A stretch of DNA of 7,426 bases from Candidatus Saccharimonadia bacterium (GCA_023257055.1 JALRDG010000032.1:1-7426); one strand, 5' to 3'. Positions 1 to 4,225 are shown, counted from the stretch's first letter. Numbers and translations are program-made. Notes: generated by a model from the letters alone, not told the origin.

Positions 1-56
1 CCATCCTCACCGATGATTTGGGTCATACCAATTTTGGTACCGAGAAGTGCTTTCAT
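1..56 (-). CDS. rplC: 50S ribosomal protein L3, N-terminal fragment (runs off the left edge)
   Basis: The reverse strand from the ATG at 56 reads MKALLGTKIGMTQIIGEDG, the characteristic L3 amino terminus with its LGTKIGMTQI motif. L3 is a large-subunit protein that binds 23S rRNA and takes part in early 50S assembly. Only about 19 residues lie in the window. An AAGAGGG ribosome-binding site sits three bases before the start. Its normal upstream neighbour rpsJ is about 3.7 kb away, so this gene appears to head its own operon, with a promoter at 164-192 and a structured leader. The identity is clear from the motif; the rest of the operon is not visible. Confidence 0.93.
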   Translation of the reverse strand, partial: MKALLGTKIGMTQIIGED

Positions 57-158
57 TGCCCTCTTGCTCCCACTTAAAACTCTTGGTGGAAGGGGGTTTC
101 TACAGATGTAGACCTACCAATTCACCAAGAGACAGTTGTTATTACGTAATAAGTTACC
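57..158 (-). promoter_or_regulatory. structured 5' leader of the rplC operon
   Basis: The untranslated leader is about 100 nt. A perfect 9-bp stem (plus-strand CTCTTGGTG at 80-88 with CACCAAGAG at 123-131) encloses a smaller hairpin, CTAC-AGAT-GTAG, extended by further pairs. A perfect 14-bp palindrome, TTATTACGTAATAA, lies at 139-152 just inside the transcript. In many bacteria the S10 operon leader is the target of L4 autoregulation. Because rpsJ is detached here, this leader before rplC is where such control would be expected. That role is inference; the stem and palindrome are directly visible. Confidence 0.6.
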
Positions 159-163
159 TCCTA

Positions 164-192
164 AATATAGCATAGATACAGGGGTACGTCAA
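164..192 (-). promoter_or_regulatory. promoter of rplC operon
   Basis: On the minus strand, TTGACG (187-192) and TATATT (164-169) are separated by 17 bp, and a TGC just before the -10 gives an extended -10. Predicted transcription start is about 157. This is one of the strongest consensus matches in the window, as expected for a ribosomal protein operon. Confidence 0.8.
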
Positions 193-227
193 CTGTTTTC
201 AGTGACATATCTAACTGCTCGCCAGTA

Positions 228-256
228 TTGACTTAAAACGGCTGTGATTGTAGAGT
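228..256 (+). promoter_or_regulatory. promoter of ORF 1
   Basis: TTGACT (228-233), a 17-bp spacer and TAGAGT (251-256). The predicted start, about 263, falls at the first bases of the structured leader. It is divergent from the rplC promoter, with 35 bp between the two -35 boxes. Confidence 0.65.
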
Positions 257-264
257 ATCAGTAT

Positions 265-314
265 TGATACTTTCGCGGATCGCCCGTGAATTCGACTCAA
301 AGGAGTGTATCATG
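265..314 (+). promoter_or_regulatory. three-way-junction leader RNA, copy 1
   Basis: P1 pairs TGATAC (265-270) with GTATCA (307-312), whose last A is the first base of the AUG. P2 pairs TTCGCGG (272-278) with CCGTGAA (284-290) around an ATCGC loop. P3 pairs ACTC (295-298) with GAGT (303-306) around AAAG, so the Shine-Dalgarno AAAGGAG forms the loop and 3' strand of P3. P3 abuts P1 with no linker, which would allow stacking. Three further copies precede ORFs 2, 4 and 5. Confidence 0.82.
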
Positions 315-740
315 AAACGCACCTTAAGACGTTCGGATACAGTACCGGCAACGAGCAATACGGAAATGAACTCCTCTATGAGGATCAATTCCGACATGTC
401 TATTGACGCGACCGTGCAAATTCCGGCGGAGTTCTGCCTGACCCAATACGCGTACAATCAACTCTTTGACGGCTTGAGGCTTATGGATGAATTTGCAGAA
501 CTCGATGAATGCGCGGACGTCAAAGTACTTAAGCATCCTACGGTTCAGGATCCGTCACAGTATATTCGAGTACGAATTTACTGTGGCTTCACCTCCCAGA
601 GTATTCTTTTTCAGTACCAAAAGCGCATTCGTGAAGCGTCCGCTGACATGGTCCACATTCTTGAGGTATCCGAAAGGCCCTACAGCATCTCAGAACGCCC
701 GGACTACGCTTCCGTGGTATCGCACGTCACGGTAATGTAG
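312..740 (+). CDS. ORF 1: unknown small protein, paralogue of ORFs 3 and 4 (142 aa)
   Basis: I do not recognise the family. The start at 312 is set by the AAAGGAG site in the leader; an upstream in-frame extension would run back through that leader. Residues 1-35 are polar and probably flexible. Residues 43-110 align by eye with ORF 3 and ORF 4: a CLTQYAYNQLFDGL segment, then QYIRVRIYCG (83-92), then SILFQYQKRIREA, suggesting a strand followed by an amphipathic helix. An ERPY motif (121-124) is shared with ORF 3. No signal peptide or membrane segment is seen, so it is probably cytoplasmic. It is a single-gene transcription unit with its own promoter, structured leader and terminator. Confidence 0.82.
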   Translation: MKRTLRRSDTVPATSNTEMNSSMRINSDMSIDATVQIPAEFCLTQYAYNQLFDGLRLMDEFAELDECADVKVLKHPTVQDPSQYIRVRIYCGFTSQSILFQYQKRIREASADMVHILEVSERPYSISERPDYASVVSHVTVM

Positions 741-748
741 TGCCCCTG

Positions 749-815
749 CCCGCAACCCGCGGGGCTCCCGGAATACACCGGTCGAGTCCCGCATGTGGTT
801 GCGGGTATTTTATTT
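749..815 (+). terminator. nested intrinsic terminator after ORF 1
   Basis: Outer stem CCCGCAACC (749-757) with GGTTGCGGG (797-805). Middle stem GCGGGGCTC (759-767) with GAGTCCCGC (784-792). Apical stem CCGG (768-771) with CCGG (778-781), followed by a two-base TC bulge on the 3' side. A T-rich tract follows. It is unusually long for an intrinsic terminator, and its architecture matches those after ORFs 2 and 3. Confidence 0.85.
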
Positions 816-822
816 TCATTTA

Positions 823-851
823 TTGACCGATGCATTTTTATATTGTACATA
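823..851 (+). promoter_or_regulatory. promoter of ORF 2
   Basis: TTGACC (823-828), 17 bp, TACATA (846-851). The -35 begins only about 18 bases after the preceding terminator stem. The -10 is a weak match, but the 17-bp spacing and the 8-bp gap to P1 equal those of copy 1. Confidence 0.6.
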
Positions 852-859
852 TTATGTAT

Positions 860-911
860 TGATACATTTTGCGGATCGTCCGTAAAATTTGACTCGAAGG
901 AGTGTATCATG
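860..911 (+). promoter_or_regulatory. three-way-junction leader RNA, copy 2
   Basis: P1 pairs TGATACA (860-866) with TGTATCA (903-909, ending in the A of AUG). P2 pairs TTTTGCGG (867-874) with CCGTAAAA (880-887) around ATCGT. P3 pairs ACTC (892-895) with GAGT (900-903) around GAAG, holding the GAAGGAG ribosome-binding site. T903 can close either P1 or P3, which suggests a switchable junction. Confidence 0.82.
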
Positions 912-1277
912 TCTGAGAATGGAATCGTACTTCCCAGTGGTAGAATCTTTGACCCTCCGCCTGGGCGACCCCCGGCCCGTATCGTACAGCCGAGGAGAAA
1001 TCCCGTCGTCACAGAGACTTCGGAGATCTGGATTAACCGCTGGGCGAAGTTTGATAAAGCCGTTACTGAATCAGATGAAAGAACCGCAACGGTATTTCTC
1101 ACCAGGAACGACAGCGTTCGAGTAAGGTTTATGAGTACTCCGTTTTATCAACGAAAAATCAAAGCCAACGAAGAACGTCATGTCTTAGTGTGCGTCCAGA
1201 CAAGAGCCGACCTAGATACCTTCGTGGTTGTCAAAATCAGCACTGGCGGACATGAGGTTGATGTATATGCAGAATGA
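909..1277 (+). CDS. ORF 2: unknown protein with Pro/Arg-rich N terminus (122 aa)
   Basis: I do not recognise the family. The ATG at 909 follows GAAGGAG at normal spacing within leader copy 2. Residues 8-32 are rich in proline and arginine (FDPPPGRPPARIVQPRR) and are probably disordered. Residues 58-120 look beta-rich, with alternating hydrophobic runs such as TATVFL, SVRVRFM, HVLVCVQ and FVVVKI. It lacks the QYxRV-CG signature of ORFs 1 and 3, so it shares their leader but not their fold as far as I can see. No signal peptide or membrane helix is visible. It ends in TGA, supporting a standard stop code. Confidence 0.8.
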   Translation: MSENGIVLPSGRIFDPPPGRPPARIVQPRRNPVVTETSEIWINRWAKFDKAVTESDERTATVFLTRNDSVRVRFMSTPFYQRKIKANEERHVLVCVQTRADLDTFVVVKISTGGHEVDVYAE

Positions 1278-1335
1278 GCGGCATAATTAAAAAAACCGCA
1301 TTCATCGACCGAGCAGCACGACCGTGTTGATTCAG

Positions 1336-1402
1336 CCCGCAACCTGCAGGGTTCCCAGAAATACATCTGGTCGAACCCTGCAGGTATTGCGGGCTATTTC
1401 AT
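1336..1402 (+). terminator. nested intrinsic terminator after ORF 2
   Basis: Outer CCCGCAA (1336-1342) with TTGCGGG (1387-1393). Middle perfect 12-bp CCTGCAGGGTTC (1343-1354) with GAACCCTGCAGG (1373-1384). Apical CCAGA (1355-1359) with TCTGG (1366-1370), then the same TC bulge (1371-1372). A weaker T-rich tail follows. The middle stem differs in sequence from the ORF 1 copy but keeps perfect pairing. Confidence 0.85.
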
Positions 1403-1411
1403 TCCTTTTAG

Positions 1412-1440
1412 TTGCGAATTAACGAAACATGGTATATACA
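1412..1440 (+). promoter_or_regulatory. promoter of ORF 3
   Basis: TTGCGA (1412-1417), 17 bp, TATACA (1435-1440), with an alternative TATATA at 1433. The TTG of the -35 could be misread as a start codon of the ORF. Confidence 0.6.
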
Positions 1441-1446
1441 TATTAA

Positions 1447-1498
1447 TTACTATGGCGCTCATAGGCTGCCGTACGCTCTTATCAGAGGAGTTACCGTG
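1447..1498 (+). promoter_or_regulatory. ORF 3 leader with two hairpins, unrelated in sequence to the other leaders
   Basis: Hairpin CTATG (1450-1454) with CATAG (1460-1464) around GCGCT, then CTCT (1476-1479) with AGAG (1484-1487) around TATC. The second hairpin takes in part of the AGAGGAG ribosome-binding site. The two-hairpin plan echoes P2 and P3 of the neighbours, but there is no outer P1-like helix and no sequence match. Confidence 0.5.
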
Positions 1499-1858
1499 CA
1501 CGATTCCGTCAGAGTCGATGTCTTCGTAAAGCCACAAACTAATCCATTCAATCTTTCGATTGATGCAGTATTGATCGTTTACACGGAAAGAAAGCTAACG
1601 AGGGAGAATTGCAATATCCTCTTGAATGGCATCGTTGCGAATGTCCCCTATGATGCACGATGTCATCCGATGGCATACAATCTGCGACTACCATCCACCG
1701 GAGACAAGTCAACGCAATATCTCCGCGTGACGCTCCACTGCGGTGCGGCGTCGTATGATATCCTCCATGAATACGTGCGCCGGCTAGATGAAGCACTGAC
1801 CAATCCGACAAAAGTTGCAGAAATAGCTGACCGCCCGTACATTCCGAGGAACAGCTAG
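1496..1858 (+). CDS. ORF 3: unknown small protein, paralogue of ORFs 1 and 4 (120 aa, GTG start)
   Basis: I do not recognise the family. The GTG at 1496 is preceded by AGAGGAG with a five-base spacer; the longer in-frame reading from 1412 would begin inside the promoter and has no ribosome-binding site. Residues 33-103 match ORF 1: KLTRENCNILLNGI, QYLRVTLHCG (74-83), then DILHEYVRRLDEAL, and DRPY (112-115). An N-terminal beta-like segment (VRVDVFVKP, DAVLIVYTE) precedes this. It is probably soluble and cytoplasmic. It is the only family member here without the three-way-junction leader, and the only one using GTG. Confidence 0.8.
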   Translation: MHDSVRVDVFVKPQTNPFNLSIDAVLIVYTERKLTRENCNILLNGIVANVPYDARCHPMAYNLRLPSTGDKSTQYLRVTLHCGAASYDILHEYVRRLDEALTNPTKVAEIADRPYIPRNS

Positions 1859-1888
1859 ACTGCAGTTCAAAGTACCTAGATATAAATA

Positions 1889-1954
1889 CCCGCATTACCC
1901 GCGAGGGCTCCCGGAAATTTTTGGTTGAGCTCCGCGGGTTGCGGGTTATTTTAT
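1889..1954 (+). terminator. nested intrinsic terminator after ORF 3
   Basis: Outer CCCGCA (1889-1894) with TGCGGG (1940-1945). Middle ACCCGCG (1897-1903) with CGCGGGT (1933-1939), continued by GGGCTC (1905-1910) with GAGCTC (1927-1932) through a G-U pair. The apical CCGGAAA/TTTTTGG is followed by a TT bulge where the other copies have TC. The T-rich tail runs into the -35 of the next promoter. Confidence 0.82.
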
Positions 1955-1982
1955 TGACATCAATTATTAAATATGTCATATT
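1954..1982 (+). promoter_or_regulatory. promoter of ORF 4
   Basis: Perfect -35 TTGACA (1954-1959), 17 bp, CATATT (1977-1982), with nine bases to P1. Confidence 0.65.
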
Positions 1983-1991
1983 TAGTTTTTT

Positions 1992-2042
1992 TGATACCGT
2001 TTGCGGATTGCCTGCGAACTAAGCTCGAAGGAGTGTATCATG
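1992..2042 (+). promoter_or_regulatory. three-way-junction leader RNA, copy 4
   Basis: P1 pairs TGATAC (1992-1997) with GTATCA (2035-2040, ending in the A of AUG). P2 pairs GTTTGCGG (1999-2006) with CTGCGAAC (2012-2019) around ATTGC. P3 pairs GCTC (2023-2026) with GAGT (2031-2034) around GAAG, closed by a G-U pair. This copy carries the most stem substitutions, and all of them keep pairing (for example C-G becomes U-G on the 3' side of P2, and A-U becomes G-U in P3). Confidence 0.82.
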
Positions 2043-2369
2043 ATCAAGCGAGTTATTGAGCGGCAAGTAGCGCCTATCCATCAAGACTACGATGTAATGT
2101 CGGGTGGCGGCATCTGTGCGGATCTTTTGGTGAATGTAAAAGAATCTATCACCAAAGATGGATACAACTTTTTACTGCGACAGGTGACCGACAGCAAGAC
2201 AACCGGAACTGAAGTTATAATTTTCTCTGAACCGAGAAAATCAGATCAGTATCAGCGCATTGTCGTGACAATTCATATGGGCGACGAATCGCGCAAGATA
2301 CTCGAAAAGTTCATTGCTCATGTCAGTGCCGTTATCGAAGGATCCGACCTTATTCCTACAGGCACCTGA
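2040..2369 (+). CDS. ORF 4: unknown small protein, paralogue of ORFs 1 and 3 (109 aa)
   Basis: I do not recognise the family. The start is set by GAAGGAG in leader copy 4. Residues 37-100 align with ORFs 1 and 3: SITKDGYNFLLRQV, then QYQRIVVTIHMG (70-81) with two extra residues and Met in place of the conserved Cys, then KILEKFIAHVSAVI. The C-terminal RPY motif of the other two is missing and the protein is shorter. It is probably soluble, with no signal peptide. It ends in TGA. This is the most diverged of the three paralogues, yet it keeps the leader that ORF 3 lacks, so leader and coding sequence have not followed the same history. Confidence 0.8.
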   Translation: MIKRVIERQVAPIHQDYDVMSGGGICADLLVNVKESITKDGYNFLLRQVTDSKTTGTEVIIFSEPRKSDQYQRIVVTIHMGDESRKILEKFIAHVSAVIEGSDLIPTGT

Positions 2370-2380
2370 ACAAGGCGCGC

Positions 2381-2409
2381 GCCCCGTACATGGTTACGGG
2401 GCTTTTTTT
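2381..2409 (+). terminator. intrinsic terminator after ORF 4
   Basis: GCCCCGTA (2381-2388) with TACGGGGC (2395-2402), six-base loop, then seven T residues. It is a simple terminator, unlike the nested ones upstream. Confidence 0.9.
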
Positions 2410-2425
2410 GAAGCAGCAGTACAGA

Positions 2426-2454
2426 TTGACTTTACTATTGTTTTGTGGTTATAT
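2426..2454 (+). promoter_or_regulatory. promoter of ORF 5
   Basis: TTGACT (2426-2431), 17 bp, TTATAT (2449-2454) with an extended TGG before the -10. Nine bases to P1. Confidence 0.65.
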
Positions 2455-2463
2455 AGTATTCGT

Positions 2464-2518
2464 TGATGCGTTTTGCGGATCGCCCGTAAAACTTTACTTA
2501 AAGGAGCGTATCACCATG
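2464..2518 (+). promoter_or_regulatory. three-way-junction leader RNA, copy 5
   Basis: P1 pairs TGATGCG (2464-2470) with CGTATCA (2507-2513). Compared with copy 2, the last P1 pair has changed from A-U to G-C on both strands, a true compensatory change. P2 pairs TTTTGCGG (2471-2478) with CCGTAAAA (2484-2491) around ATCGC. P3 is reduced to CTT (2497-2499) with GAG (2504-2506). Two bases (CC) separate P1 from the AUG, so the start codon is outside P1 here. Confidence 0.82.
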
Positions 2519-2791
2519 ACCGACACCCTCGCGCCCGATTACACCTACATGATGGCCGAAGTATTCATGATGCATGACTATCGCACCGGTACCGACGAGC
2601 TGCTCGTACTGTACGGCGGCAAGCGGGATGACGTATTCCCGATCGCAGTTGGCTGCCGGCATCATCTTCGCGGAACTGGCGGTGTCACGCAAGTGCAGCT
2701 GGATGGCAACGGCAAGCTAAGCCACATCCAGTCCCTGAGGGAGCCTGTCATTTGGCTTCCCGTTAGTTACATCAGCCCGGCCGCCGTATAG
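2516..2791 (+). CDS. ORF 5: unknown small protein (91 aa)
   Basis: I do not recognise the family. The ATG at 2516 follows AAAGGAG with a nine-base spacer, longer than in copies 1, 2 and 4. The longer in-frame reading starting at 2390 would span the terminator, promoter and leader and is not credible. The protein is beta-like, with ELLVLYGG, VFPIAVGC, VTQVQLDGNGKLSHI and VIWLPVSYI, and includes three His and one Cys but no motif I can name. No membrane helix or signal peptide is seen. Its base composition looks more GC-rich than that of ORFs 3 and 4. It shares the leader, but not visible homology, with ORFs 1 and 4. Confidence 0.78.
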   Translation: MTDTLAPDYTYMMAEVFMMHDYRTGTDELLVLYGGKRDDVFPIAVGCRHHLRGTGGVTQVQLDGNGKLSHIQSLREPVIWLPVSYISPAAV

Positions 2792-2799
2792 CGGCGAAC

Positions 2800-2838
2800 A
2801 GTCCCCTTGCAGAACATTGCGAGGGGACTTCTCTTTTT
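2800..2838 (+). terminator. intrinsic terminator after ORF 5
   Basis: AGTCCCCT (2800-2807) with AGGGGACT (2822-2829), with inner GC/GC pairs, followed by TTCTCTTTTT. It ends the left island. Confidence 0.88.
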
Positions 2839-2868
2839 AACACATCCAATGCGTATTTGATCGTTAAG

Positions 2869-3198
2869 TTAAATAATTATTCCAGCTGGGACGAAATAAC
2901 TGATAATTCCTACTGTCAACAGTACGACGTACCATATCTTGCGATTGAACTGATACTTCTCAACAAGATGAATAAGTGCTAACCCAACCACGATACCGAG
3001 CGGCAGTGCATTGATTGGCATGCCGAGCCATTCGACTGGCGTTTCAAACTTTAGCCATAGCGTAGCTAACAGTAAAAAAACTACTAGCTTTAAAAAATAC
3101 GTACTTTCACTTTCATCAATTTTTTCATATCCACGACGACTGACAGTCGTACGATTACGCGCGTAGGTTCGCGCGCGATTTGTTTGTTTTTTGCTCAT
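2869..3198 (-). CDS. small membrane protein with three predicted helices (109 aa)
   Basis: I do not recognise the family. The likely start is the ATG at 3198 (MSKKQTNRARTY), not the longer in-frame reading from 3279, because the promoter at 3208-3237 lies between them. Residues 1-25 are strongly basic. Hydrophobic segments at about 34-50, 63-80 and 88-108 suggest three membrane helices, with the basic tail kept in the cytoplasm by the positive-inside rule. There is no Shine-Dalgarno, and the predicted transcript starts three or four bases before the ATG, so it is probably translated leaderless. No intrinsic terminator is apparent downstream on this strand. Confidence 0.8.
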   Translation of the reverse strand: MSKKQTNRARTYARNRTTVSRRGYEKIDESESTYFLKLVVFLLLATLWLKFETPVEWLGMPINALPLGIVVGLALIHLVEKYQFNRKIWYVVLLTVGIISYFVPAGIII

Positions 3199-3207
3199 AT
3201 TACAGAC

Positions 3208-3237
3208 AGTGTACCAGACTTTCCTAAAGAAGCACAA
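3208..3237 (-). promoter_or_regulatory. promoter of the small membrane protein gene, giving a near-leaderless mRNA
   Basis: On the minus strand, TTGTGC (3232-3237), 18 bp, TACACT (3208-3213) with an extended TGG. The start would be near 3201, only a few bases before the ATG at 3198. Confidence 0.6.
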
Positions 3238-3242
3238 CCGTA

Positions 3243-3271
3243 TTGCCAGATCGCGTAACATTTGACATACT
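3243..3271 (+). promoter_or_regulatory. promoter of the histone-like membrane protein gene
   Basis: TTGCCA (3243-3248), 17 bp, CATACT (3266-3271) with extended TGA. It is back to back with the minus-strand promoter, the two -35 boxes being five bases apart, so the divergent pair may respond together. Confidence 0.6.
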
Positions 3272-3299
3272 AGAGACAATTATTTCAGTAAAGGATCAT

Positions 3300-3677
3300 A
3301 TGGCAGCGACAAAGAAACCTACCACCAAAAAATCAGCAGCTAAAAAACCGGCAGCAAAGAAAACAACTTCTGCTCGAAAGACTCCGGCAAAAACTGCGAC
3401 TTCTCGTACCGTACACACCGTAAAAAAAGCCACGCCGGCAGCAAAAGCTGAGTCACGGTCATTGCGTTTGCAAAAAGAGTCAGAAAAATTCATGAGCGTG
3501 CGTTTTAATCGCGAGACACTGTACTGGGTCATCCTTGGCGCAATTGTAATCCTGTTTACTCTATGGATCATGCAGCTACAAAGTGATATTTCTGATCTTT
3601 ACGATCAAATTGAAGTAGCGAATGCAATGAGTGACGAAGCTGACACTCGACTGATGATCAAGTCACAAGAAAAGTAA
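3300..3677 (+). CDS. histone-H1-like Lys/Ala-rich protein with one membrane helix (125 aa)
   Basis: The start is the ATG at 3300, preceded by AAAGGA; the longer in-frame reading from 3243 overlaps the promoter. Residues 3-50 are a low-complexity tail of K, A, T and P with AAKKPAAKK-type repeats, as in the tails of histone H1 and bacterial H1-like proteins, and could bind nucleic acid or another polyanion. Residues about 74-92 (LYWVILGAIVILFTLWIM) form a single membrane helix. Residues 93-125 are acidic and heptad-like and may form a short coiled coil. With the basic tail inside, the protein could tether DNA to the membrane; that role is inference. Low-complexity tails give weak homology evidence. 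Confidence 0.8.
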   Translation: MAATKKPTTKKSAAKKPAAKKTTSARKTPAKTATSRTVHTVKKATPAAKAESRSLRLQKESEKFMSVRFNRETLYWVILGAIVILFTLWIMQLQSDISDLYDQIEVANAMSDEADTRLMIKSQEK

Positions 3678-3690
3678 TACGATCAAAATA

Positions 3691-3727
3691 AAAATACCTC
3701 CAGATCAATGGAGGTATTTTTATTTGA
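3691..3727. terminator. bidirectional terminator between the histone-like gene and rpsJ
   Basis: AAAATACCTCC (3691-3701) with GGAGGTATTTT (3710-3720), loop of eight bases. T-rich tracts follow on both strands, so it can end both the plus-strand gene and rpsJ, separating rpsJ from anything downstream. Confidence 0.9.
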
Positions 3728-3733
3728 CAGGTG

Positions 3734-4045
3734 TTACATACGAATTTCTGCGTCAACACCAGCTGGAAGGCTGAGGTTCTGCAGACTGTCGATTGTCTTC
3801 GGTGTTGCGTTTGTAATGTCAATCAATCGCTTGTGTACGCGCATTTCATACGCTTCACCGCCAGTTTTGTAAACGTGTGGTGACTTAACGACAGTATACG
3901 TGCTCTTGCGAGTGGGTAGTGGTACTGGGCCAGCAATTTCTGCACCGGTACGGATAGCCGTATCAATGATTTGCTTTGCTGACTGATCGATCACCTTGTG
4001 ATCATACGCCTTTAGGCGAATACGGATTTTTAGGCCTTCTGCCAT
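3734..4045 (-). CDS. rpsJ: 30S ribosomal protein S10
   Basis: At 103 aa it has the normal S10 length and clear family motifs: IRIRLKAYDHKVIDQSAKQI near the N terminus, then GPVPLPTRKSTYTVVKSPHV and EMRVHKRLIDI. S10 sits in the head of the 30S subunit and, in many bacteria, also pairs with NusB in antitermination. The ATG at 4045 follows AAGGGAG at normal spacing. It normally leads the S10 operon directly upstream of rplC; here it has its own promoter and a terminator right after its stop, so it appears monocistronic. That separation is the unusual point. Confidence 0.96.
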   Translation of the reverse strand: MAEGLKIRIRLKAYDHKVIDQSAKQIIDTAIRTGAEIAGPVPLPTRKSTYTVVKSPHVYKTGGEAYEMRVHKRLIDITNATPKTIDSLQNLSLPAGVDAEIRM

Positions 4046-4142
4046 GTGTGCTCCCTTTTGTGCAACTTCGTAACCTCATGCCACGAACCAGGGTTATTCT
4101 GTCGCTGCTGAGTTCTCGAAGTAATTTAATAATACGCTTCGT

Positions 4143-4171
4143 AGTATATCGCATACCTCTGTAATTATCAA
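4143..4171 (-). promoter_or_regulatory. promoter of rpsJ
   Basis: On the minus strand, TTGATA (4166-4171), 17 bp, TATACT (4143-4148). The start would be near 4136, giving a leader of about 90 nt whose role I cannot identify. It is divergent from the next promoter, with ten bases between -35 boxes. Confidence 0.78.
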
Positions 4172-4181
4172 GGTTTGTTTA

Positions 4182-4210
4182 TTGACGCATTAAAACAATG
4201 GTTATATGAT
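4182..4210 (+). promoter_or_regulatory. promoter of the 4258-4994 gene pair
   Basis: TTGACG (4182-4187), 17 bp, TATGAT (4205-4210). Confidence 0.72.
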
Positions 4211-4211
4211 A

Positions 4212-4225
4212 GGTGCACTAGCACC
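4212..4225 (+). promoter_or_regulatory. perfect inverted repeat at the transcription start of the 4258 gene
   Basis: GGTGC-ACTA-GCACC lies two bases after the -10 box and spans the predicted start. It could be a repressor operator or a hairpin at the 5' end of the transcript; the sequence does not decide between them. Confidence 0.5.

Noticed and set aside
795..908. Longer N-terminal reading of ORF 2 (and likewise of ORFs 1, 3, 4 and 5)
   Set aside because: The extensions run through the promoter and structured leader and lack ribosome-binding sites, while the downstream starts have them at good spacing.
704..1102. Minus-strand open frames opposite ORFs 1-3 and opposite the 4258, 4653 and 5456 genes
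   Set aside because: They cross terminators and leaders, have no promoter or ribosome-binding site of their own, and show no domain-like sequence; they are shadows of the plus-strand genes.
749..1954. The ORF-plus-palindrome units as integron gene cassettes, the long hairpins being attC sites
   Set aside because: The hairpin ends (CCCGCAAC and GTTGCGGG) do not fit the RYYYAAC/GTTRRRY core sites, each unit has its own promoter, the hairpins are followed by T-rich tails typical of terminators, and no integrase is in the window.
1275..2369. Recoding of UGA as glycine, as in some other CPR lineages
   Set aside because: UGA ends ORFs 2 and 4 and the 5946 gene just before terminators, and none of the conserved genes (tuf, rpsJ, rplC parts) has an internal UGA.
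299..2506. CsrA/RsmA regulation through the two GGA motifs (P2 and P3)
   Set aside because: The P2 GGA lies partly in a conserved stem and not in a loop, and there is no CsrA gene here; this stays a guess.
2464..2518. Three-way-junction leader as a hammerhead ribozyme
   Set aside because: TTGATGCG in copy 5 resembles CUGAUGA, but the other copies lack it and no GAAA core follows P2.
228..2838. CRISPR array suggested by regularly spaced repeats
   Set aside because: The repeats are about 500-1100 bp apart with coding sequence between and are RNA-structured leaders and terminators, not short repeat-spacer units.
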